The position numbers and the translations under genes are program-made. Below, one piece after another: positions 7,399 through 13,292 of a stretch of 13,292 nt of DNA. The notes under the pieces are model-generated. The model saw nothing but the letters and a program-made list of their open reading frames with translations, was not told where the DNA came from and searched no databases. The number at the start of each line of letters is the position of its first letter. Positions within the stretch are counted from its first letter, which is position 1. This DNA comes from an uncultured Clostridium sp. (GTDB taxonomy: Bacteria; Bacillota; Clostridia; TANB77; CAG-508), in the NCBI GenBank assembly GCA_946545035.1, contig CAMNND010000021.1, forward strand, positions 1 through 13,292, given 5' to 3'.

Positions 7399-8658
7399 CT
7401 AATCTCTAACTCTAATAATATTAGCTCCTAATTTTCTAAATTTTTCTTCGATATTTTCATAACCTCTATCTATGTGTTGTAAGTTGTATAATTCTGTTGT
7501 ACCCTCGGCAGCTAGACCAGCAATGATTAGTGCTGCACCAGCTCTTAGATCTGTTGCTGATACAGGTGCACCTGATAAACTTTCAACGCCTTCGAAAAAT
7601 GCAGTTTTTCCTTGAGAGGTTATTTTTGCTCCCATTTTTATTAATTCATAAGTATATTGAAATCTAGATTCCCATATATTCTCAGATATAACACTTGTTC
7701 CTTCGGCCAACGATAATACTACGCCCATTTGTGCTTGTAAGTCTGTTGGAAATCCTGGATATGGAGCTGTCTTTATATTTGTTTTCTTTGGTCTTTGATT
7801 ACAACTAACACGGATTTCGTCACCAGATTCCTCAACTTTTCCGCCCATCTCAATTATTTTAGCAGTTAGACAGTCTAAATGTTCGCTGATACAATTTTTA
7901 ATAATTATATCACCTTGAGTTGCCATTGCTGCTAGCATAAATGTTCCTGCTTCAATTTGATCTGGAACAACAGAATACGTTGATCCACTTTTTAATTTCT
8001 CGACACCATTAATCTTAATAATATCGGTTCCTGCTCCACGAATATCTGCTCCTATAGAATTTAAAAAGTTAGCAACATCAACTATATGTGGCTCTTTTGC
8101 AGCATTATCTATGGTTGTTGTTCCTTTTGCTAAAACTGCAGCTAACATTACATTTATTGTTGCTCCGACAGAAACTGTATCTAAATATATAGGTGCACCT
8201 ATAAGATCTTGAGCAGTTGCAGAAACTTTTCCTGTTGCAACTTTTACAGTCGCTCCTAATGCTTCGAATCCTTTTATATGTTGATCTATTGGTCTTGCAC
8301 CTAGATTACAACCACCTGGTAGACCTACTTCTACATTATGACATCTTCCCAATAGAGCTCCAATTAAATAATAAGAAGCCCTAAATTTGCTAGTTTTATC
8401 TAATGGAGCTTTATATCCATTTAATAGTGATGAATCAATTTTTACTGTATTTTGATTAATCCACTCAACTTTAGCCCCTAAATCTTTTAATATTTCACAT
8501 TGAATTTGTACATCGCTTATGTTTGGTACGTTTTCTAGAGTACAAACTCCATTTACTAGTAATGTGGCAGGAATTAAAGCAACAGCAGCATTTTTGGCAC
8601 CACTAATTGTTACTTCACCTTGTAATCTTGTTCTACCTTGAATAACTAATTTTTCCAA
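7399..8658 (-). CDS. murA: UDP-N-acetylglucosamine 1-carboxyvinyltransferase
   Basis: The 419-residue enzyme transfers enolpyruvate from PEP to UDP-GlcNAc, the first committed step of peptidoglycan synthesis, in the cytosol. Seen are GAKNAA with catalytic K22 and LPGGCNLGARPIDQHIKG with the PEP-attacking cysteine at 117, the residue alkylated by fosfomycin; VPDQIEAGTFMLAA and APYPGFPTDLQAQ follow in family order. The cysteine is intact, so sensitivity to fosfomycin is expected at this residue. The start is TTG with GGAGGT six bases upstream. Firmicutes often have two MurA paralogues; which one this is cannot be told from this window. It lies between spoIIR and walJ. Confidence 0.97.
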   Translation of the reverse strand: MEKLVIQGRTRLQGEVTISGAKNAAVALIPATLLVNGVCTLENVPNISDVQIQCEILKDLGAKVEWINQNTVKIDSSLLNGYKAPLDKTSKFRASYYLIGALLGRCHNVEVGLPGGCNLGARPIDQHIKGFEALGATVKVATGKVSATAQDLIGAPIYLDTVSVGATINVMLAAVLAKGTTTIDNAAKEPHIVDVANFLNSIGADIRGAGTDIIKINGVEKLKSGSTYSVVPDQIEAGTFMLAAMATQGDIIIKNCISEHLDCLTAKIIEMGGKVEESGDEIRVSCNQRPKKTNIKTAPYPGFPTDLQAQMGVVLSLAEGTSVISENIWESRFQYTYELIKMGAKITSQGKTAFFEGVESLSGAPVSATDLRAGAALIIAGLAAEGTTELYNLQHIDRGYENIEEKFRKLGANIIRVRD

Positions 8659-8664
8659 TTTAAT

Positions 8665-8670
8665 ACCTCC
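8665..8670 (-). promoter_or_regulatory. Ribosome binding site for the TTG start of murA
   Basis: GGAGGT on the minus strand, six bases before TTG at 8658. No in-frame ATG or GTG lies near it, and the product from TTG begins MEKLVIQG, as MurA should. Confidence 0.85.
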
Positions 8671-8688
8671 ACGAATATAATCTCTCTA

Positions 8689-8717
8689 TATATAACATAA
8701 AATACATTTTTTTACAA
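8689..8717 (-). promoter_or_regulatory. Candidate promoter for murA-walJ-rlmH
   Basis: On the minus strand TTGTAA (8717-8712), a 17-base spacer and TATATA (8694-8689). It lies just after the spoIIR stop and would give the housekeeping genes their own vegetative transcript, as expected if spoIIR is expressed only in the forespore. Confidence 0.55.
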
Positions 8718-8723
8718 GAAAAT

Positions 8724-9356
8724 TCACAGATTTTCAAATAATTCTATTAGCTTAAATTTTATTTTTATATCTGCTGAGGAACTATTTTTTGAAACAATTG
8801 AAAATTCTTCTAAATCTAAAGAATCTTCTAAAATCGACATTGAATTGTTGACTAAGTTCATATTATCTGATTGGGGGATGCAAACTGATGGAAACATGAC
8901 ACACCACCAATTTTGACCTTGTGCTTCCCCAAGTTCAACTATTAAAGCATCATAAATGCCCTCAGGTAAAACAAATGATTCATAATCTTTTGTCGGAAAA
9001 TATGATTTACCAATTGATATATTAACAGAATAATTAATATTTTCTTCCGTAACTAGATTTTGAGAGATATCATTTAATTCAGTTAAATTGTTGTTAATAA
9101 TCTTGAGTGCTTCTTCCTTTGTGTGTACATTTTTTAATAATGGTGATAGGTAGCCCATGATTCTATCTCTTAATTTATATTTAATAATTTGATCATTTGT
9201 AGAGTTGCTATTAGCAACAACGTGGAATCTAACAAAGGAGTTTGAAATATTATTAAACATAATAATAGAATATGATTTTGCCGAATAGTATATAAAAAGT
9301 GTAACTAATATAAGCAATAATATAAAAAATAATAAAAAATTTTTTTGTTTCTTCAT
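8724..9356 (-). CDS. spoIIR: Stage II sporulation protein R
   Basis: The 210-residue protein has one hydrophobic export segment (about residues 7-24) and the SpoIIR domain: VRFHVVANSNSTNDQ at 42-56, KYKLRDRIMGYL at 59-70, and the signature LPEGIYDALIVELGEAQG (130-147) followed by QNWWCVMFPSVC (148-159). In B. subtilis SpoIIR is made in the forespore under sigma F, is exported to the space between the membranes, and triggers SpoIIGA to process pro-sigma E in the mother cell. GGAGGT at 9365-9360 precedes ATG 9356. It heads the minus-strand cluster before murA, which probably has its own promoter. A sigma-F-like promoter is visible upstream. Confidence 0.95.
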   Translation of the reverse strand: MKKQKNFLLFFILLLILVTLFIYYSAKSYSIIMFNNISNSFVRFHVVANSNSTNDQIIKYKLRDRIMGYLSPLLKNVHTKEEALKIINNNLTELNDISQNLVTEENINYSVNISIGKSYFPTKDYESFVLPEGIYDALIVELGEAQGQNWWCVMFPSVCIPQSDNMNLVNNSMSILEDSLDLEEFSIVSKNSSSADIKIKFKLIELFENL

Positions 9357-9381
9357 AAGACCTCCATAATATAGTAACTAA

Positions 9382-9409
9382 AGTATAAACATTATTTGGA
9401 AAAATATAC
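9382..9409 (-). promoter_or_regulatory. Sigma-F-like promoter of spoIIR
   Basis: Minus strand: GTATA (9409-9405), 14 bases, then GTTTATACT (9390-9382). Against the B. subtilis sigma-F pattern (GYATA, about 15 bases, GGNNANANT) only the second G fails. A sigma-A reading, TTGTAT (9411-9406), 18 bases, TATACT (9387-9382), overlaps it. The known sigma-F control of spoIIR favours the first. The leader would be under 25 bases. Confidence 0.45.
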
Positions 9410-9440
9410 AAAAGAGCTTGAGCAAACAAACAGAAAAAAA

Positions 9441-9447
9441 TGTCGAA
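9441..9447 (+). promoter_or_regulatory. Candidate Spo0A box
   Basis: TGTCGAA is a perfect match to the 0A box recognised by the sporulation master regulator Spo0A. Ten bases on, TGACAGG (9451-9457) is in the register expected for a tandem, degenerate second box. It lies about 20 bases upstream of the -35 of the 9521 gene and about 85 bases upstream of spoIIR. A seven-base match can occur by chance. Confidence 0.45.
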
Positions 9448-9466
9448 AAATGACAGGCGATTTAAA

Positions 9467-9495
9467 TTGACACCATAATGCGAAGGTGTTAGAAT
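9467..9495 (+). promoter_or_regulatory. Strong sigma-A promoter of the 151-residue orphan gene
   Basis: Perfect TTGACA (9467-9472), 17-base spacer, TAGAAT (9490-9495, 5/6). It predicts a start near 9502 and a leader of only about 20 bases before ATG 9521. Confidence 0.75.
9468..9491. promoter_or_regulatory. Operator-like inverted repeat inside the promoter
   Basis: TGACACC (9468-9474) and GGTGTTA (9485-9491) are inverted with six of seven positions matching and a 10-base centre. The arms overlap the -35 and the first bases of the -10, where a dimeric repressor would block RNA polymerase. I cannot assign it to a known regulator. Confidence 0.5.
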
Positions 9496-9520
9496 TTTGA
9501 AATTATAAGGAGGCTTTAAA

Positions 9521-9976
9521 ATGGAAAATAATGATTGTATTAAAAAAACATATTGTTTATATGCAAGTGAATGGCATTTAACGATAATGCTTTTACCATT
9601 TATAAGTAAAAAATTATTCGAAAAAGATAGAATTTATATGAAGTTTGAGAATAGTATTGAAGATAAAATGAAACAATTGGTTGATAAATTGGATTTTAGG
9701 AATAAAGATGAATTAAATAATATACAATGGAACATAGAAATTAATGATGAGGATTATACACAAAATGAAAGAATTTACATTGTTGCAGGTTCAAATGAAT
9801 ATATGGAAGATATGAATAAAAAGATAAATCTATTCTATAAGAATAAGGAGAGTAACGTAGAGATTATCAACTGTTTTGATATAGAAAAAATTGAGAAAAA
9901 AAGTGAGTTGCTGAGGGATGAATCATATATTAACATATTAACAACAAAAGGAGAAACTTTGATTAGTTCACAATAA
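9521..9976 (+). CDS. Unrecognised 151-residue cytosolic protein
   Basis: I do not recognise this family. The start is firm: AAGGAGG (9507-9513) sits 7 bases before ATG under a near-consensus promoter. The protein begins MENNDCIKKTYCLYASEWHL; it has no signal peptide or clear membrane helix. Three likely strand segments (KTYCLYA about 9-15, RIYIVAGSN about 84-92, VEIINCFD about 113-120) alternate with amphipathic helices, which suggests a small alpha/beta fold. Cysteines are at 6, 12 and 118. The C-terminus is INILTTKGETLISSQ. No catalytic motif, nucleotide-binding loop or DNA-binding helix-turn-helix is evident. It is monocistronic by layout: spoIIR is divergent and the next gene has its own promoter. 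The upstream 0A-like box and operator-like repeat suggest regulated, possibly stationary-phase expression. Confidence 0.85.
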   Translation: MENNDCIKKTYCLYASEWHLTIMLLPFISKKLFEKDRIYMKFENSIEDKMKQLVDKLDFRNKDELNNIQWNIEINDEDYTQNERIYIVAGSNEYMEDMNKKINLFYKNKESNVEIINCFDIEKIEKKSELLRDESYINILTTKGETLISSQ

Positions 9977-9987
9977 TTATTTTTTTA

Positions 9988-10016
9988 TTGACTAATAAAC
10001 TTATTTGTTATAATAT
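9988..10016 (+). promoter_or_regulatory. Promoter of the UDPGP-mutase pair
   Basis: TTGACT (9988-9993) is followed by overlapping -10 candidates: TATAAT (10009-10014, spacer 15) or TAATAT (10011-10016, spacer 17). Either starts transcription about 25-30 bases before ATG 10047. Confidence 0.6.
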
Positions 10017-10046
10017 AACAGAATAATAACAAAAAAGGAGGAAATT

Positions 10047-11282
10047 ATGAATATTGACGAACTAGAGAGCAAATTAAAATCAGCTAATCAATTGCAAATT
10101 TTAAGTGCATACAATAGAGCTGATGATGATACTAAAAAAGAATTAATTGATCAAGTTGAAAGAATTGATTTTTCACAGATTGCTGATTTATACGAGACAA
10201 CAAAACATGAAGTTAATTTTAATAATGATGTAATAGAGGCAATTCCATATATTGACAAAGAAAAATTATCAGAGAATGAACTTAATAGATATCTAAAACT
10301 TGGTGAAGATGAAATTAAAGCAGGGAGATACTCTGTTGTAACAATGGCTGGAGGTCAGGGAACTAGGCTTGGTCACAAAGGCCCTAAAGGAACTTTCGAT
10401 ATTGGTTTAGATTCACACAAGTCAATATTTGAAATTTTAATAGATAGTTTAAAATTAGATAGCGAAAAGTATGGCGTTACTATTCCTTGGTATATCATGA
10501 CAAGTAAAGAAAACAACGGAGATACTGTTAAATTCTTCGAAGATAACAATTACTTTGGTTATGATAAAAATGCTATTATGTTTTTTGAACAAGGAAAACT
10601 ACCAATGGTTGATGAGTCTGGTAAAATCTTAATAAATGAAAAAGGAATTATTAAAGAAGCTTCTGATGGCCATGGTGGTATATTCCAATCAATGAAAAAA
10701 AATGGCGTTACAGATGACATGAATAAAAAAGGAATCAAATGGGCATTTGTTGGGCCAGTTGATAATATACTTGTAAAAATGGTTGATCCTGTTCTTTTAG
10801 GAATTATGATTGATCAAAATGTTCAAGCTGGTGGAAAAAGCACAGTAAAAGCTAATGCTGCCGAAAAGGTTGGTGTATTCTGCAAGAGAAACGGAAAACC
10901 AGGTGTTGTTGAATACACAGAGATTTCGAAGGAAATGGCTGAAAGAAAAAATGAAAATGGTGAACTTGTATTTGCCGAATCTCATTTAAATTGTAATATG
11001 TTCAGTGTAAAAGCAATTGAAGAAGTAGCAAATAAAAATCTACCTTATCATATAGCACATAAAAAAGCTAGCTACATTGATGAAAACGGAAACCTAGTGG
11101 TTCCAGAAAAACCAAATGCGTACAAATTCGAATCATTTATTTTTGATGCTTTTGATATGCTTGATGATATGGCTATATTAAGAGTTAAGAGAGAAGAAGA
11201 ATTTGCGCCGGTAAAAAATGCAGAAGGTACAGATAGCCCAGAAACAGCTAGAAAATTATATGAAGATTATTATAAAAAATAA
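10047..11282 (+). CDS. UDPGP-family (UAP1-type) UDP-sugar pyrophosphorylase
   Basis: The 411-residue nucleotidyltransferase makes a UDP-sugar and pyrophosphate from UTP and a sugar-1-phosphate. It belongs to the eukaryote-like UDPGP family (PF01704), not to the common bacterial GalU or GlmU type. The nucleotide loop is MAGGQGTRLG (residues 100-109) with GPKG (112-115); SDGHGGIFQSM lies at 206-216, VDNILVKMVDP at 238-248, VEYTEIS at 288-294, and KPNAYKFESFIFD at 355-367 before EEFAPVKNAEGTDSPETAR. The last blocks resemble UAP1, the UDP-N-acetylhexosamine pyrophosphorylase, more than UDP-glucose pyrophosphorylase. It is about 90 residues shorter than animal UAP1. The sugar (Glc, GlcNAc, GalNAc or Gal) cannot be fixed from sequence; the neighbouring hexose phosphomutase suits glucose-1-P. 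AGGAGG at 10036-10041 sets the start. Confidence 0.9.
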   Translation: MNIDELESKLKSANQLQILSAYNRADDDTKKELIDQVERIDFSQIADLYETTKHEVNFNNDVIEAIPYIDKEKLSENELNRYLKLGEDEIKAGRYSVVTMAGGQGTRLGHKGPKGTFDIGLDSHKSIFEILIDSLKLDSEKYGVTIPWYIMTSKENNGDTVKFFEDNNYFGYDKNAIMFFEQGKLPMVDESGKILINEKGIIKEASDGHGGIFQSMKKNGVTDDMNKKGIKWAFVGPVDNILVKMVDPVLLGIMIDQNVQAGGKSTVKANAAEKVGVFCKRNGKPGVVEYTEISKEMAERKNENGELVFAESHLNCNMFSVKAIEEVANKNLPYHIAHKKASYIDENGNLVVPEKPNAYKFESFIFDAFDMLDDMAILRVKREEEFAPVKNAEGTDSPETARKLYEDYYKK

Positions 11283-11293
11283 TAAATATTTTG

Positions 11294-11326
11294 ATGAGGT
11301 GTTTTAGCTTTGCTAGAATGCCTCAT
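11294..11326 (+). other. Intercistronic mRNA hairpin
   Basis: ATGAGG (11294-11299), TG, TTTTAGC (11302-11308), loop TTT, GCTAGAA (11312-11318), TG, CCTCAT (11321-11326) fold into a continuous 15-bp stem if three G-U pairs are allowed. No T-tract follows, so it is not a normal terminator. It may protect or process the transcript between the two genes. CCTC (11321-11324) could instead pair with GAGG of the next ribosome site (11339-11342). Confidence 0.6.
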
Positions 11327-11336
11327 TATGTCTTTT

Positions 11337-11343
11337 AGGAGGT
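11337..11343 (+). promoter_or_regulatory. Ribosome binding site that sets the mutase start
   Basis: AGGAGGT lies 5 bases before ATG 11349. An in-frame TTG at 11310 would place this site and part of the hairpin inside the coding region and adds 13 unconserved-looking residues, so ATG 11349 is preferred. Confidence 0.85.
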
Positions 11344-11348
11344 TAAAA

Positions 11349-13067
11349 ATGGATTATTTAGAAAAGTATAATGAATGGTGTAACAGCGATGTTTTTGATG
11401 AGAATACAAAAAAAGAGCTAAAAGCAATTACAGATGAGAACGAAATCAAAGATAGATTTTACAAAAATCTAGAATTTGGAACCGCTGGCTTAAGAGGTGT
11501 TATTGGTGCAGGAACAAATAGAATGAACAAGTATACAGTTACGCAAGCAACACAAGGATTGGCAAACTATATAAAAAAAGTTGGTGGAGAAGGTAGAGGT
11601 GTAGTTATAGCATATGATTCAAGAAATATGTCTATTGAATTTAGTACATGGGCAGCTTTATGTTTAAATGCTAATGGAATTAAAACGTATAGATTTGAAT
11701 CACTAAGACCAACTCCAGAGCTTTCATTTGCAGTTAGATATCTTAATTGCATAGCTGGAATTGTAATAACTGCAAGTCATAATCCAGCAGAGTACAATGG
11801 ATACAAAGTTTATTGGGAAGATGGAGCTCAAATAGTTCCACCAGTTGACAAAGGAATTATGGATGAAGTTAAGGCTGTGACTGACTTTAGTACAATAAAA
11901 GAAATGGATATCGAAGAGGCTAAAAAGTTAGGTTTATATAATGAGGTTGGAGAAAACATTGACAATTGTTATATTGAAGAATTAAAAAAGTTGGTTCTTA
12001 ATAAAGATGTAATTGGAAAAGTTCAAAAAGATTTAAAAATTGTATATACACCACTTCATGGAACTGGTAATTTACCAGTACAAAGAATACTAAAAGAAAT
12101 TGGATTTGAAAATGTATATGTTGTTCCAGAGCAAGAAAAACCTGATGGAAATTTCACAACAGTTACATATCCAAATCCAGAAGATAAAAAAGCATTTGCA
12201 CTTGCATTGAAACTAGCGAAAGAAGTTGATGCTGACATTGTTCTTGCAACAGATCCAGATGCTGATAGACTAGGTGTATATGCCAAAGATATTAAAACAG
12301 GTGAATATATGCCTTTTACAGGAAATATGTCTGGTTTATTAATTGCTGAATATGAACTGGCTCAAAAAAAGGAAAAAGGAATTTTACCAAATAATGGAGC
12401 TCTAATAACAACAATTGTTTCATCAAATATGGCTGGTGCAATTTCAAAAGAATATAATATTAAATTAATAGAAGTATTAACGGGATTTAAATATATCGGA
12501 GAGCAAATGAAAATATTTGATCAAACAAAAGAGTTTGAATATTTATTTGGATACGAAGAAAGCTATGGCTGTTTAATTGGAACTCATGCAAGAGATAAAG
12601 ATGCAATTGTTGCCGTAATGGCTCTATGTGAAGCTGCAGCATATTATAAATCGAGAGGTTTAACTTTGTGGGATCAAATGATTAACATATATGAAAAATA
12701 TGGATATTATAGAGAAGGTCAAACATCAATTACAATGAAAGGGGCAGATGGAGCTGAGAAGATAAAGGCAATACTTGATAATATGAGAGCTAATCCTCCA
12801 AAGCAAATTGGTGATTATAAGGTTCTAGAATATAGAGATTACAAAAATAAGATTGTTGAAAACTATGAAAACAATACAACTGGGGAGACGACACTTCCTG
12901 AATCAAATGTTTTATACTTCAAACTTGAAAATGATGCATGGTGTTGTGTTAGACCATCAGGAACTGAGCCTAAGATTAAGTTTTATATTGGTGTTAAAGG
13001 AACGAGTTTAGCAGATTCTGAGGAAAAATTAAATAAATTATCAGATGCAATGAAAATTTTTGAATAA
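11349..13067 (+). CDS. pgcA: Phosphoglucomutase / phospho-sugar mutase (PgcA/PGM2 type)
   Basis: The 572-residue enzyme of the alpha-D-phosphohexomutase superfamily interconverts glucose-1-P and glucose-6-P; related members also act on mannose or pentose phosphates. The four domains are visible: LEFGTAGLRG (41-50) and the phosphoserine loop TASHNPAEYNGYK with S143 at the active site; the Mg-binding loop TDPDADRLG (301-309) with D302, D304 and D306; the sugar-binding loop GYEESYG (401-407); and the phosphate-binding loop RPSGTEPKIKF (535-545). The size and the LEFGTAGLRG opening match B. subtilis PgcA (YhxB). It follows the UDPGP gene by 66 bases with a hairpin between, and probably supplies it with sugar-1-phosphate. 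A strong terminator ends the unit. The exact sugar preference is not shown by the sequence. Confidence 0.95.
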   Translation: MDYLEKYNEWCNSDVFDENTKKELKAITDENEIKDRFYKNLEFGTAGLRGVIGAGTNRMNKYTVTQATQGLANYIKKVGGEGRGVVIAYDSRNMSIEFSTWAALCLNANGIKTYRFESLRPTPELSFAVRYLNCIAGIVITASHNPAEYNGYKVYWEDGAQIVPPVDKGIMDEVKAVTDFSTIKEMDIEEAKKLGLYNEVGENIDNCYIEELKKLVLNKDVIGKVQKDLKIVYTPLHGTGNLPVQRILKEIGFENVYVVPEQEKPDGNFTTVTYPNPEDKKAFALALKLAKEVDADIVLATDPDADRLGVYAKDIKTGEYMPFTGNMSGLLIAEYELAQKKEKGILPNNGALITTIVSSNMAGAISKEYNIKLIEVLTGFKYIGEQMKIFDQTKEFEYLFGYEESYGCLIGTHARDKDAIVAVMALCEAAAYYKSRGLTLWDQMINIYEKYGYYREGQTSITMKGADGAEKIKAILDNMRANPPKQIGDYKVLEYRDYKNKIVENYENNTTGETTLPESNVLYFKLENDAWCCVRPSGTEPKIKFYIGVKGTSLADSEEKLNKLSDAMKIFE

Positions 13068-13079
13068 AAATGTAAGATA

Positions 13080-13116
13080 GAAAAAGCTAAAAATTTTATT
13101 TTAGCTTTTTCTTTTT
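13080..13116 (+). terminator. Intrinsic terminator after the mutase
   Basis: GAAAAAGCTAAAA (13080-13092), loop ATTTTA, TTTTAGCTTTTTC (13099-13111): a perfect 13-bp stem followed by TTTTT. It separates the UDPGP-mutase unit from the amylase gene. Confidence 0.85.
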
Positions 13117-13179
13117 ATGGATTTATAAATTGTATTGTGATAAAATGCAAATAGAATAAAAACGGGAGCAAAAGATAAA

Positions 13180-13292
13180 ATGGGAAATAATAAAACGATG
13201 ATGCAGTATTTTGAATGGTACTATCCAGATAATTGTACATTATGGCATAAGGTAAAAAAAGATGCACAAAACCTTAGAAACCTTGGAATAAA
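13180..13292 (+). CDS. Alpha-amylase, cytoplasmic GH13 type (5' end only)
   Basis: Only 37 codons are in the window. The product opens MGNNKTMMQYFEWYYPDNCT and continues LWHKVKKDAQNLRNLGI. The MMQYFEWY block followed by LW...DA.NL..LGI is the start of the GH13 catalytic barrel in AmyS-like alpha-amylases (maltohexaose-forming group). No signal peptide precedes it, so an intracellular enzyme acting on alpha-glucan is likely. GGGAG at 13164-13168 lies 11 bases before the ATG, rather far. A TAAAAT at 13141-13146 preceded by TGTGA could be an extended -10, but I see no good -35. Domains B, C and the catalytic residues are outside the window. Confidence 0.85.
   Translation, partial: MGNNKTMMQYFEWYYPDNCTLWHKVKKDAQNLRNLGI

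Noticed and set aside
11310..11348. Upstream TTG start for the mutase
   Set aside because: It would begin within the intercistronic hairpin and bury the strong AGGAGGT site; ATG 11349 gives the usual mutase N-terminus.

Overview
The window is strongly AT-rich bacterial DNA with Gram-positive Shine-Dalgarno sites (AGGAGG type), occasional GTG and TTG starts, and several endospore genes (spmA, spmB, spoIIR, a GerMN-domain protein). With the large fused 2-hydroxyacyl-CoA dehydratase activase at the left edge, this points to an anaerobic, spore-forming member of the Clostridia. The species cannot be named from the sequence. Gene density is high, no gap exceeds about 250 bases, and I see no insertion sequence, tRNA, rRNA, phage gene or CRISPR array.

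Layout. (1) 1-2182, minus strand: the N-terminal half of a giant acyl-CoA dehydratase activase-type protein, cut by the window edge, with a near-consensus promoter. (2) 2336-2905, plus strand: a membrane-anchored GerMN-domain protein, facing a possible 45-residue basic ORF on the other strand. (3) 3149-5912, plus strand: trmN6-like methyltransferase and rsmI (the yabB-yabC pair of Bacillus), a weak A/T-stem terminator, then spmA-spmB for spore maturation. (4) 5913-6107: a convergent gap holding a 91-base element closed by a perfect 9-bp inverted repeat, with C-rich (plus) or G-rich (minus) hairpin loops. (5) 9356-6108, minus strand: spoIIR, murA, walJ, rlmH, tightly packed, with a sigma-F-like promoter before spoIIR and a second promoter before murA. 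(6) 9521-9976, plus strand: an unrecognised 151-residue protein whose near-consensus promoter carries an operator-like inverted repeat and has a perfect Spo0A box upstream. (7) 10047-13292, plus strand: a UAP1/UDPGP-type nucleotidyltransferase, a phosphoglucomutase of the PgcA/PGM2 type, a strong terminator, and the start of a cytoplasmic-type alpha-amylase.

The genes fall into translation and rRNA/tRNA modification (trmN6, rsmI, rlmH), envelope and sporulation (murA, walJ, spoIIR, spmAB, GerMN) and sugar phosphate/nucleotide sugar metabolism (amylase, mutase, pyrophosphorylase: alpha-glucan to hexose-1-phosphate to UDP-sugar). Most of the window is ordinary core genome. The parts least explained by known families are the 9441-9976 gene with its control region and the structured element at 6006-6096.
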